From: Gammaproteobacteria bacterium
GTDB taxonomy: Bacteria; Pseudomonadota; Gammaproteobacteria; Methylococcales; Methylococcaceae
Direction of reading: 5' to 3'
DNA: 61,644 nt
Assembly (NCBI GenBank): GCA_009922685.1
Contig: RFVA01000008.1
Span: forward strand, 1-61,644
Both the position numbers and the translations under genes were made by a program. Within the stretch, counting starts at the first letter, position 1. Each line of letters starts with the position of its first letter. The notes below the pieces were generated by a model. The model made no database searches and was not told where the DNA came from. It saw only the letters and a program-made list of their open reading frames with translations. Positions 44,750 to 53,383 of the stretch are shown here, piece by piece.

Positions 44750-46300
44750 TCACATCGCTTGGAGCCAAATCTTGAGTCCTTCAGGGGATCCCTGGTAGTC
44801 AACAATGGCATCAGGCCGGATCAGGATCCCTTCATCTGGCCCAAGGTTCATAACACGCAGAAGAGCGCCAGCCTCATCAAGTCCCTCTGATCCAAGCTGG
44901 TAGGGTCTGATGGGAAGTCCAAGATGGGTCGTCGGCCAGATCTTTGGATCCGCTTTAGGCCCGAGGACCAGCGTGCCATAAAGGGGGTCTTGGGATCGAA
45001 GGAGGTGTGAAGCGGGAACGTCAAGGCCCCCCCAACGGATGGGAAGATCCGGGAAAGCCTCACCGACCCTTGCCCCTTGGAATCCTTCGAGTGTTTTGTA
45101 GACGGCCTGATAGCTGACATCATCCTCAGTTAAGGCATTGGACAGGCGCCGTTTGATCAAGGGGAGCCCTAGAAAGAGCGGCATCAATAGGCCACGAAGT
45201 TTCCGGAGGATAGGTTGCCGGAGCATGCCGGCTCGTAGCATGCGGCCACTCATGACGAGGACATGGCGAGCCACCGGATGTCGCTCTTCCTGATAGCGCT
45301 CGAGGAATGAGGCGTTAGCCCCATGAAGCACCGACGCCAGCCTAAAGCTGAGATTGACGGCATCTTGGATGCCGGTATTCATGCCCTGGCCCCCAGCGGG
45401 GCTGTGAACATGCGCTGCGTCCCCCGCGATCAGCACCCGGCCATGCACATAGCGATCAATTTGCCGTTCGTTGATCCTAAATTCTGATAGCCAGTGGGTT
45501 TCTTTGATCGTCCATAAGAGTTGGGTACGATCGCTGAGGGCCTTTTGAAGTTCAGCTGCGGTGGGGTCCTGTCGCGGCGTGTCCTTCTCCAGGTGACCCC
45601 CATCAACGATGAGTCTGTAACGATCCCGACTGATTGGAAAGATGGCGATGGCCCCTTTGGGTGATGAGCTCATATAAAGATCCCCTTCCGCCACATCGGT
45701 TTCAATGGACGCCGGCGCGCGCTCCTTGGTTACGGTGAGATCTCCAAGAAGCCACCGGCTCTCCATAGATTCCCCTTGAAATGCGAGGTTGAGAAGATGG
45801 CGAATCGTTGATCGACCCCCATCTGCAGCAATGACGTAGGGGACCTTGATCGTCTGTGAGGCCTCTCCTTGGAGGATGTCCGCCATAACACCCTCATCAT
45901 CTTGGCGGAGACTGACCATCTTTGAGTTCCTTTCGATGCGAATGCCGCCTTTCAAAAGGGCTTCAACCAGAATCGCTTCAATCCGGCTTTGTGGAATGAA
46001 AATACCGGCAGGGAGGCCGTGGCCCTCGGTTAAAAAGGGGAGGGTTGCCTGATGGCGGCCCTCATCAAAGAAATGAGCCTTTTTGGCTTCAATCCCCTCC
46101 TTGAGGAAGGTCTCGAAGGGAATGAGGGTATCCAGTGAAAGGAGGGATCGTCGCCACAGGACGAGGGCTTTTGAGAGGGGCGTCGCTTCGCTATTTTGGT
46201 CAATGATGCGGACCTTAATACCTTGACGATGGAGTGATAAGGCGGCTGTGAGCCCCACAGGACCGGCACCGACAATCAAAACCGCGGGATTCATATCCAT
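44750..46300 (-). CDS. FAD-dependent aromatic-ring monooxygenase (PheA/TfdB family)
   Basis: The product is 516 residues from the ATG with GGAG 7 bases upstream (an upstream frame of 26 codons has no such site). The dinucleotide-binding start is PAVLIVGAGPVGLTAALSLH. The second FAD motif is GRVLIAGDAAHVHSPAGGQG, followed by MNTGIQDAVNLSFRLASVLH. This is the class A flavin monooxygenase group that hydroxylates phenols or modifies polyketides and antibiotics with NAD(P)H and O2. The last 100 residues form the usual thioredoxin-like C-terminal part. It stands alone, downstream of no obvious partner, so its substrate cannot be inferred. Confidence 0.88.
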   Translation of the reverse strand: MDMNPAVLIVGAGPVGLTAALSLHRQGIKVRIIDQNSEATPLSKALVLWRRSLLSLDTLIPFETFLKEGIEAKKAHFFDEGRHQATLPFLTEGHGLPAGIFIPQSRIEAILVEALLKGGIRIERNSKMVSLRQDDEGVMADILQGEASQTIKVPYVIAADGGRSTIRHLLNLAFQGESMESRWLLGDLTVTKERAPASIETDVAEGDLYMSSSPKGAIAIFPISRDRYRLIVDGGHLEKDTPRQDPTAAELQKALSDRTQLLWTIKETHWLSEFRINERQIDRYVHGRVLIAGDAAHVHSPAGGQGMNTGIQDAVNLSFRLASVLHGANASFLERYQEERHPVARHVLVMSGRMLRAGMLRQPILRKLRGLLMPLFLGLPLIKRRLSNALTEDDVSYQAVYKTLEGFQGARVGEAFPDLPIRWGGLDVPASHLLRSQDPLYGTLVLGPKADPKIWPTTHLGLPIRPYQLGSEGLDEAGALLRVMNLGPDEGILIRPDAIVDYQGSPEGLKIWLQAM

Positions 46301-46465
46301 CTTATTACTCCAGTTATAAACCGATTCCTTGCTGCGAAGAAAGAAGATATAATTAAACAAATGAACGGTCCTCTGCAACTGAGGATCAACGTTCGATGTC
46401 TGCCCTCATCCTTCGATGACACCGGAAGACCACCTAGTCTCCGCCCAATCTCAACGTAACTTCTT

Positions 46466-46687
46466 ATGACGATGCCGAATAGGCTAGATGCCCTTAAAGA
46501 CACTGATGTCCTGCCATTAAACGAAGCTGCTGAACTGCTGGGTCTTGAGCCTTCTTATCTTGAGTACCTTGCCGCCTCCAAGGCATTTGGCCTCAAAAGC
46601 AAGGCCATCAAATGGAAACGTCAGTTTATCGTCAGTGACTTACGAGATTTCCTTGAAGCTCGCGCCAAAGGTGTCACGGGTGGCTGA
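46466..46687 (+). CDS. Small helix-turn-helix protein A (73 aa)
   Basis: The sequence contains VLPLNEAAELLGLEPSYLEY, then AASKAFGLKSKAIKWKRQ and VSDLRDFLEARAKG, an excisionase/MerR-like winged helix. The next gene has the same pattern. It is soluble and without a signal. The start codon context is moderate. A role in DNA binding is inferred from the motif only. Confidence 0.6.
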   Translation: MTMPNRLDALKDTDVLPLNEAAELLGLEPSYLEYLAASKAFGLKSKAIKWKRQFIVSDLRDFLEARAKGVTGG

Positions 46688-46895
46688 GCGCATGCAGGAG
46701 GAGCTCATTTCACCGGAAGACGCTGCCCGTATGACGGGCCTGACCCGTTCTGAGCTCGCGCAATACACGCAGCAACGAACCTTCGGTCTCAACAGCATTA
46801 ATCGTCAAGGAAAAACCTGGTACCGTGCTGACACACTCCGCCAATTCCATGCCAATCTTCAGGCGAATCGCGCGGCCGAATCCTTGTTTCGCTGA
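46680..46895 (+). CDS. Small helix-turn-helix protein B (71 aa), paralogue of A
   Basis: The frame begins with a GTG at 46680 (an in-frame ATG is at 46692), overlapping gene A by 8 bases. The sequence ISPEDAARMTGLTRSELAQY, then QQRTFGLNSINRQGKTWYRA and DTLRQFHANLQANR matches gene A position by position (x-x-x-E-A-A-x-L-x-G-L-x-x-S-x-L-x-x-Y ... F-G-L-x-S). The two look like tandem copies of a small winged-helix protein. A hairpin and a terminator follow the gene. Confidence 0.6.
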   Translation: MAERMQEELISPEDAARMTGLTRSELAQYTQQRTFGLNSINRQGKTWYRADTLRQFHANLQANRAAESLFR

Positions 46896-47004
46896 GAGCG
46901 CTCATCAGGAGCGTGTCTTGTTTAAAAACCCCCAGCTTTTCGAGGAGAGCGTCAACCCCACAAAGAAGTTCTTTGTTGTGGGCTTTGCTGACCCCCTGAT
47001 GATC

Positions 47005-47029
47005 CCGGCACAGTCTGCCGGTTTTTTTT
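47005..47029 (+). terminator. Rho-independent terminator after the HTH pair
   Basis: CCGGCA / TGCCGG with a five-base loop and eight T. A further imperfect hairpin (CCCACAAAGAA with a bulged partner) lies at 46957-46982. Together they separate the HTH genes from the next operon. Confidence 0.85.
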
Positions 47030-47050
47030 GCCCACCTGTTTTAGATCACC

Positions 47051-47857
47051 ATGAAAATTATTCGCTGTATTGATCAACGTGGTGCGGTGGTGACCGCAGC
47101 CTTAGAAGACGATGGACGGGCCTTAAGGATCGAGGGTGATCTTTTTGGTGAATTTAAAGTCACTTCAACGGTCATTGAAATAAAGGAACAATTAGTGCCC
47201 CTCGTTCCTAAAGCGATCCTCTGTATCGGTCTTAATTATCGCCGTCATGCTGAGGAAACTCATTCTGAGTTGCCGCGTTACCCCATCTTGTTCATGAAAA
47301 TGCCTTCGAGTATTCAGGCTCCTTTGAAACCGATTGTGATCCCGCAACATCTTAAGAGCGATAAAGTCGACTATGAGTGTGAGCTGGCGGTTGTGATTGG
47401 CAGGACGTGCAAGAATGTCAGTGAAGCCGAAGCCCTTGACTATGTCTTTGGTTACACGGCAGCCAACGATGTCAGTGCCCGCGACTGGCAAAAGCACGCA
47501 GGAGGGGGACAGTGGTGCCGCGGCAAGACCTTTGATACCTTTTGTCCTTTGGGGCCTGTTCTGGTGACCCAGGATGAGATCGAGGATCCTCAGAACCTTC
47601 GAATCAGGACGCTCATCAATGGTGAAACCTATCAGGACTCTCATACCCGCGACATGATTTTTAGCGTGGCCCAACTGATTGCCTTCCTCAGTGGGAGTAC
47701 GACACTTGAACCTGGAACTGTCATTCTGACAGGGACTCCAGAGGGCGTTGGGATGGCGCGTGACCCCCGGCGTTGGCTGACAGAAGGTGATATCGTCTCC
47801 ATCGAGATCGAAGGGATCGGGACCCTGACCAACCCTGTTGTCAATGAATCCTATTAA
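47051..47857 (+). CDS. Fumarylacetoacetate hydrolase family protein
   Basis: The product is 268 residues. The FAH C-terminal domain is complete: [38 protein letters not shown], the metal ligands in [18 protein letters not shown], the substrate motif [15 protein letters not shown], and [20 protein letters not shown]. Members cleave or decarboxylate acylpyruvates, including oxaloacetate and ring-cleavage products, using Mg or Mn. It begins the run that continues without spacing into the MacAB-like operon, so it may be co-transcribed with it. Confidence 0.9.
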   Translation: MKIIRCIDQRGAVVTAALEDDGRALRIEGDLFGEFKVTSTVIEIKEQLVPLVPKAILCIGLNYRRHAEETHSELPRYPILFMKMPSSIQAPLKPIVIPQHLKSDKVDYECELAVVIGRTCKNVSEAEALDYVFGYTAANDVSARDWQKHAGGGQWCRGKTFDTFCPLGPVLVTQDEIEDPQNLRIRTLINGETYQDSHTRDMIFSVAQLIAFLSGSTTLEPGTVILTGTPEGVGMARDPRRWLTEGDIVSIEIEGIGTLTNPVVNESY

Positions 47858-49082
47858 ATGAATCCTCTCGGCTCTCTAAAAAAAGAGCGCCTTCTTGATG
47901 TGAGGGGGCGTCACATTCTGCTGATGGCCGGGTTGTGGGCGATGAGTCTTGAGGGCGTCTCAGCCCTCGGGTTTGATGTTTACCCTGAGGATCCTTTAAA
48001 GACGCATGACGCCGTCTCGGTGACCCCCGGTCGGGCGGTGAGTCAAGCCACCCATGATCCTTGTCAAGGCTCCGGACAGCCCCCTTCGGCTTGGGCTTTG
48101 GTTGATGTGATTGAGCATGCCCTCTGTCACAACCCAGGTGATTCAAGATGTCCTTTTTATGGCGATTCAGGCCTATTACCAGCTCTTTGCGGCCAAGGCG
48201 TCTGAAGCTGCTGCGGAGCAGACAGAGCATTTCACGCGGAAAGCCTTTGAGGCGGCAAAGGCCCGCTACGATATTGGATCAGCGGCCTTGAGTGACAAGC
48301 TACAAGCTCAAACGACCCACGCACAAGCGAAGGTCAATCTTCGAACGGCCATAGGGAATGCTCGGGCTGCCGTGGGGTCCTTGGCGACGGTCATGGGTCT
48401 TAAGCCCCATGACAGCATGGTGTTTGAAGAACCGGTTCTCGTCGGTCCCAATGAAGAACGGGAAAAAAATGTGGAAGACTTAATCGTGCTTGCGAAGGAA
48501 TCCAGGCCGGATCTTGCGGCCCTTGAAGCCCAGGTCAAGGGGAGTGAGGCGAATGTTCTTTCGGCCCAGTCGCAAAGTCTCCCAACGCTTTCCATGGTGG
48601 GAAATTATGCTTACCTTGATTCCGTTGAAACCCGTGCTATATCAAGCTGGGCCGTCGGTGTTCAGGTCTCTGTCCCCCTTTTCACCGGCTTTAATAACAC
48701 CTATCAGATTAAGAGTGCGGAAGAACAGGTGGAATCGCAGGCCGCGAATCGGGATCAGCTTGAACAGGCGATCGTTCAAAGCGTCTGGCAGTCTTACTAC
48801 ACCCTGGCAGCCACGCGTGACAATCTTAAAAATACCGAGGATTTGAGAGATAGTGCCCTGAAGGCTGAACAGGCGGCGCTGGGCCGTTATGAAGAAGGTG
48901 TCGGGAATATTGCCGAATTAATGAACGCTGAAACCAACCTTGCCAATGCCCGTTATCAGTATGTTCAGGCCCATTACAATTGGCGTATTGGTAAGGCGCA
49001 ATTAGCTCAGGCCTTAGGCCGCTTGGATGTTGATGATGTCGAAGCGGTTGAAGGTGGTCAGCAGAATAGGCTCACTCAATAA
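47858..49082 (+). pseudogene. Second outer-membrane efflux factor (TolC family), broken by deletion
   Basis: The frame that starts right after the FAH stop (47858) has a signal-like stretch (ILLMAGLWAMSLEGVSALGF) and the TolC N-terminus (PPSAWALVDVIEHALCHNP). At about 48135 the reading frame changes to TTQVIQDVLFMAIQAYYQLF, and from there the second part of the TolC fold is complete to 49082 (VTVPLF-type region SVPLFTGFNNTYQIKSAEEQ, then LGRYEEGVGNIAELMNAETN). About 75-85 residues expected between the two are missing. The join sits in ACAACCCAG, which could be one copy of a short direct repeat. The product is very probably non-functional. Confidence 0.8.
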
Positions 49083-49112
49083 GTTATCAGCATAACGCCA
49101 CATCTCACCCCC

Positions 49113-50283
49113 ATGAAACCTTCTAGAAGATTTTTGTTGTTGCTGAGTCTCGTCCTCGTCGTGATCGGGGCCATCATAGTGTGGCTACCCTCCGATGCCG
49201 GAAAGGCGAAGTCTCGGTATTCAACGGTCACTCTAGATCGTGGCGCCATTCGAAAATCCGTCGCAGCGAATGGCACCTTGAACCCTTTGGTTCTCGTCAA
49301 TGTGGGGACCCAAGTCTCAGGAACAATTCAGAAACTGTTGGTCGACTTCAATGATCGCGTTCAAAAAGGACAAACCCTCGTGCAACTCGACCCGGCATTA
49401 TTCAATGCCGCCTTAGCGCAAAGCCGTGCCAATCTCAAAAGTAATGAAGCCAGCCTGAAACTTGCAGAAGCCAATGCGACTCGGACACAGCATCTTTTTG
49501 AACGAGGCTATGTGCCTAGGATTGAATGGGATCAGGCGATTCAAACCGTGAGCTCCGCGAGAGCGGGTATTGAGGCCGCTAAAGCACTTGTCCTTCGGGA
49601 TGAAACCAACCTTCGTTACAGCACCATCCTGTCGCCGGTCTCAGGCATCGTGATCTCCCGAAATGTCGACATCGGACAGACGGTCGCTGCGAGTTTCCAG
49701 ACACCGACCCTCTTTAGTATCGCCGAAAATCTAAAACGCATGCAGATCGATACGACTGTGGCTGAAGCCGATGTGGGCGGGATTAAGGTTGGGCAATTGG
49801 CTAGTTTCACGGTGGATGCCTTCCCCGGACGGGATTATGAGGGCGTGGTCCGACAGATTCGTTTAAATTCTCAAGTCCTTCAGAATGTGGTGACCTATAA
49901 CGTGGTCATCGATGTGGGGAACCCCGATGAATCCCTCCTTCCGGGGATGACCGCTTTCGTTAATATTTGCTGAACGATCCGATGTCCTTAGGATCCCTCT
50001 TGCGGCGCTCCGCTACAAACCGGCTGAAGAGGAGGCTGTATCGAAACCTTCACCCCAAAGAGAATCCCATCCTCCTGATGCAGATGAGAAAGTGGTCTAC
50101 CGTCTGCGTGAAGGGGTCTTAACGCCTATCACGATTAGAGTGGGTCTTTATGATGCGAAGTATCAAGAGATTCTCTCGGGTGACCTTGGTCTTGGCGATC
50201 AATTGGTTACCGAAGATCGCCGCACCTTAGGCGAGGAGGGTAAGGGTGGGGGTAATCAGTCCTTCAAATTGAAGATGTTCTAA
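49113..50283 (+). pseudogene. macA: MacA-like periplasmic adaptor with a frameshift
   Basis: The main frame (49113-49973) begins with a membrane anchor (FLLLLSLVLVVIGAIIVWLP). It holds a full MacA-type adaptor: first lipoyl half (VNVGTQVSGTIQKLLVDFND, then RVQKGQTLVQLDP), hairpin, second half (ILSPVSGIVISRNVDIGQTV) and beta domain. It ends prematurely after FVNIC. In the next frame the expected C-terminal part continues directly (AERSDVLRIPLAALRYKPAE, ending at 50283 after QSFKLKMF). Inserting or removing one base at about 49967 restores one protein of about 390 residues. The rest is intact, so a sequencing error is possible. Confidence 0.78.
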
Positions 50284-50285
50284 AG

Positions 50286-50990
50286 ATGTCTGACATCCTC
50301 ATTCAGGCGATGTCGCTGACCAAGGACTATGCCCTCGATGAGGGGGAGATTGTTCGGGTCCTCCATGGACTGGATTTCACCATTGAGACGGGTGATTTTC
50401 TGGCCATCATGGGTCCTTCAGGGTCTGGAAAATCGACCTTGATGAACCTTCTTGGGTGTCTTGATACCCCAACCCGAGGCCATTATCTTTTAAAGGGGGA
50501 GGATACTGCTGAGATGACCCCTGATCAGTTGGCCTCACTGCGCAGTCGACAGATCGGCTTCGTCTTTCAAGGCTTCAATCTCCTCCCTAGAAAGAGCCTC
50601 ATTGATAATGTGACTTTACCTTTGGTCTATTCCGGGGTCCCCCGGCTTGATCGGGAGCGCATCGCGCGTGAGATTCTTCAAGAAGTCGGTCTGGGTGATC
50701 GGCTTCGACATCGGCCGGGCCAACTCTCAGGGGGGCAACAGCAGCGGGTGGCTATCGCGCGGGCACTGGTTAATAAACCTTCACTGATCCTCGCCGATGA
50801 GCCAACCGGTAATCTTGACACCAAGACCAGTCAAGACATTCTGGCTTTATTTGACCGGCTCCATCGCCAGGGGCTAACCATCATCTTGGTCACTCATGAA
50901 GCTGATGTGGCTCTGCATGCTGACAAGATTCTCTATCTCATCGATGGCCGTATTGACCGAATTCAAGTGAACGCTCATGCAATTCAGTGA
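50286..50990 (+). CDS. MacB-type ABC ATPase
   Basis: The product is 234 residues. Walker A is [18 protein letters not shown], the Q-loop region is [20 protein letters not shown], the signature is [17 protein letters not shown], Walker B is [13 protein letters not shown] and the switch is [13 protein letters not shown]. It corresponds to the N-terminal half of E. coli MacB, but here the permease is a separate protein. It follows the adaptor gene by 2 bases and overlaps the permease gene by 14 bases. Confidence 0.93.
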   Translation: MSDILIQAMSLTKDYALDEGEIVRVLHGLDFTIETGDFLAIMGPSGSGKSTLMNLLGCLDTPTRGHYLLKGEDTAEMTPDQLASLRSRQIGFVFQGFNLLPRKSLIDNVTLPLVYSGVPRLDRERIAREILQEVGLGDRLRHRPGQLSGGQQQRVAIARALVNKPSLILADEPTGNLDTKTSQDILALFDRLHRQGLTIILVTHEADVALHADKILYLIDGRIDRIQVNAHAIQ

Positions 50991-52200
50991 TACCTTCATC
51001 GAAGCAAGCCAGTCGATGGGAGCGAATCGCCTTCGGACTGGCCTCACGATGTTAGGCATGATCATTGGTGTGGCATCGGTGGTGTTGATGCTGGCGATCG
51101 GGCAGGGTGCCCAGGCCTTGGTCACAGAATCCATCGCCTCCATGGGGAGTAACCTTTTCATTGTTCTCTCCGGAACGTCCACAGCAGGTGGGGTTCGGAT
51201 GGGCGGCGGGACCGTACCGACCCTGACTTACAAGGACACGATGGCCATTGGGGAGCTTGAGTCGATTGCTGCTGTCGCACCGATGCTCCCCAACAGTGCA
51301 CCGATGGTTTATGGCGCTAACAACTGGACCACTCAAGTAGTGGGCACCACCCCCGACTATTTCGAAGTCCGTGACTGGCAACCTTCTGAAGGCGTCGTTT
51401 TTACGCCAACAGATCTTCGTTCTGCGAATCGCGTGGTCCTTCTTGGGAAGACTGTCGTGAGCCATCTCTTTGGTGATGAGAATCCGATAGGAAAGACCCT
51501 TCGTATCAAGAATAATCCCTTCACGGTGGTCGGCGTCCTCTCCAGTAAGGGGCAGAGTCTTGATGGCCGTGATCAGGATGATACGGCGTTGATTCCCTTT
51601 ACGACGGCGCAACGGAAGGTGTTTGGCAATCAGTTCCCAGGCATGGTCCGCTACGCTATGGCCAAAGCGGCCTCCGCCGAGGTGATGACGGCCGCAGAAG
51701 CGCAGATGAACGATCTTCTTCGCCAGCGTCATCGAATCCGGGCGGGGATGGATGATGATTTTTCAATTCGAAATCTGACGGCGCTTGCCCAAACCGCCCA
51801 GGGGGCGACCAAGGCCATGTCGATGATGCTCGGTGCGATTGCGGGGGTTTCACTCCTGGTGGGGGGGATTGGCATTATGAATATCATGTTGGTTTCGGTG
51901 ACCGAACGTACCCGCGAGATCGGTATCCGAATGGCGATTGGGGCTCGGACCTTCGATATTCTTGCGCAGTTTCTTTTGGAAGCGCTCATGATTTCTCTCT
52001 CGGGGAGTCTCCTTGGGGTGGTCCTTGGTGTCACCATTGCCTGGCTGGTGGCGACGACCTTTGGGATGAACGTGGTGGTGACGCTCACATCGATCTTTTT
52101 GGCCTTTGGGGTTGCGGCTGCGGTCGGTATCTTTTTTGGCTTCTATCCGGCACGAAAAGCCGCAGCGCTCCGTCCTATTGAAGCCTTGAGGTACCAATGA
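50977..52200 (+). CDS. MacB-type FtsX permease
   Basis: The product is 407 residues. Four membrane segments bracket a large MacB-PCD periplasmic domain: the first near residues 18-45 (RTGLTMLGMIIGVASVVLML), the last three in the C-terminal part (MMLGAIAGVSLLVGGIGIMN, FLLEALMISLSGSLLGVVLG, TSIFLAFGVAAAVGIFFGFY). The conserved EIGIRMAIGAR and YPARKAAALRPIEALRYQ motifs are present. It uses ATPase-driven conformational change to push substrates from the periplasm into the adaptor-channel complex. Its operon partners are the frameshifted adaptor and the broken outer-membrane factor. Confidence 0.93.
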   Translation: MQFSDTFIEASQSMGANRLRTGLTMLGMIIGVASVVLMLAIGQGAQALVTESIASMGSNLFIVLSGTSTAGGVRMGGGTVPTLTYKDTMAIGELESIAAVAPMLPNSAPMVYGANNWTTQVVGTTPDYFEVRDWQPSEGVVFTPTDLRSANRVVLLGKTVVSHLFGDENPIGKTLRIKNNPFTVVGVLSSKGQSLDGRDQDDTALIPFTTAQRKVFGNQFPGMVRYAMAKAASAEVMTAAEAQMNDLLRQRHRIRAGMDDDFSIRNLTALAQTAQGATKAMSMMLGAIAGVSLLVGGIGIMNIMLVSVTERTREIGIRMAIGARTFDILAQFLLEALMISLSGSLLGVVLGVTIAWLVATTFGMNVVVTLTSIFLAFGVAAAVGIFFGFYPARKAAALRPIEALRYQ

Positions 52201-52526
52201 TGAAGGATCTCTATCGATTCAGCGGGTTTAGAGCGCTCTTAGAAGGGCTAATCTTTATGGTGGTGACGGGCTGTACCTCCCTGGGTGAGACATTTGACGC
52301 TGAACAAGCCTCAAAAATAAGGAATGGGATGAGCCGTGAAGAGGTGATCGCGATCATGGGATCAGAGCCTTCCACGGTCGAGGGGGCTGATCCTTGGAAA
52401 AGTGTCTGGATCTTCACGGTTGCCGACCCTATCTCCTTTGGCACCCGCACCGAAAGAGTCAGCTTCACCTTCGATGAAAATAATCGGGTCTACGGATTGC
52501 CGAAGACGCAGGGTTTAGTCCCTTGA
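52197..52526 (+). CDS. SmpA/OmlA (BamE-like) lipoprotein
   Basis: The product is 109 residues. A short signal (FRALLEGLIFMVVTGCTSLG) ends in a lipobox. The domain SKIRNGMSREEVIAIMGSEP, then VWIFTVADPISFG and RVSFTFDENNRVYGLPKTQG has the helix-strand order of the SmpA/OmlA fold (the BamE type in outer-membrane assembly). It overlaps the MacB permease end by 4 bases. Its end overlaps the convergent lyase gene by 12 bases. It is probably a small assembly or stability factor rather than BamE itself, which is normally encoded elsewhere. Confidence 0.78.
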   Translation: MMKDLYRFSGFRALLEGLIFMVVTGCTSLGETFDAEQASKIRNGMSREEVIAIMGSEPSTVEGADPWKSVWIFTVADPISFGTRTERVSFTFDENNRVYGLPKTQGLVP

Positions 52527-53378
52527 CGATGCTTTTGCCAGGGATTGATCATAGTCATTAAAGCCTACGATCTCTTGAAGTTCTTTGAAGTTGACCCTAC
52601 GCTCGACGCTTTCCCCTTTTTTCAATCGCTCTAGAGATTCTTGCATGGCTCTAACGGCGCTACTCAACAAGGTCAGGGGATAGGCGGCAATCACATAACC
52701 CAAATCCTTGAGGGTATCGGGGGGAAGATAAGGCGTTAGGCCATCCTCAAGCATATTGGCCATGGTGGGCAAGGTGACCGCCTGATTGAACAGAGCCATT
52801 TCATCGACTGATTCTGGGGCTTCTAGAAAAAGGATGTCGGCTCCAAGATCCTCAAACATCTTGACGCGTTCAATCGCTTCTTGAAATCCTAAAGTGGCTC
52901 TGGCATCGGTTCGAGCAAGGATAAGAATATCGGCCCCTTTTTCTCGGGCTCTGACCGCGGCTCTCAAGCGAATCAGTGCCTCATCGCGGGTAACGACTTC
53001 CTTTCCTTTTGTATGCCCGCAACGCTTCGGGGCTAATTGATCTTCGATCATGATGGCGGCAAAGCCGGCTTTAGCAAAGCCTTCGACCGTTCTTTCTACA
53101 TTGAGGGCATTGCCATAGCCGGTATCGCCATCACCGATCACAGGAAGCGTGACGGCCTCAAGAATCGATCGACCCTGATCAAGGATCTCTCCGTAGGACA
53201 AGAGACCGGTATCTGGCCGCGCGAGGCGAGCTGCGGCCACTGAAAAACCGCTCATGAAGGTCAAAGGAAACCCTGCCCTTTCGATAAGACGAGCCGAGAG
53301 GCCATCAAAACAGCAGGGCATGATCAGAAGATCAGGCCCTTGAAGGAGATGACGAAGGGCCGCGGCGGGGGAGGTCAC
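52515..53378 (-). CDS. Isocitrate lyase / PEP mutase family enzyme
   Basis: The product is 287 residues. The family signature is clear: FDGLSARLIERAGFPLTFMS, the metal-binding VIGDGDTGYGNALNV (Asp83, Asp85), and MIEDQLAPKRCGHTKGKEV with catalytic Cys120. The motif ADILILARTDARAT and EAPESVDEM follow. Relatives include methylisocitrate lyase and oxaloacetate decarboxylase or PEP mutase types; the KRCGH form fits a C-C lyase. The exact substrate cannot be told from the sequence. It ends 12 bases inside the SmpA gene and begins 5 bases after the L,D-transpeptidase gene. Confidence 0.88.
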   Translation of the reverse strand: MTSPAAALRHLLQGPDLLIMPCCFDGLSARLIERAGFPLTFMSGFSVAAARLARPDTGLLSYGEILDQGRSILEAVTLPVIGDGDTGYGNALNVERTVEGFAKAGFAAIMIEDQLAPKRCGHTKGKEVVTRDEALIRLRAAVRAREKGADILILARTDARATLGFQEAIERVKMFEDLGADILFLEAPESVDEMALFNQAVTLPTMANMLEDGLTPYLPPDTLKDLGYVIAAYPLTLLSSAVRAMQESLERLKKGESVERRVNFKELQEIVGFNDYDQSLAKASSRD

Positions 53379-53383
53379 GGGGC

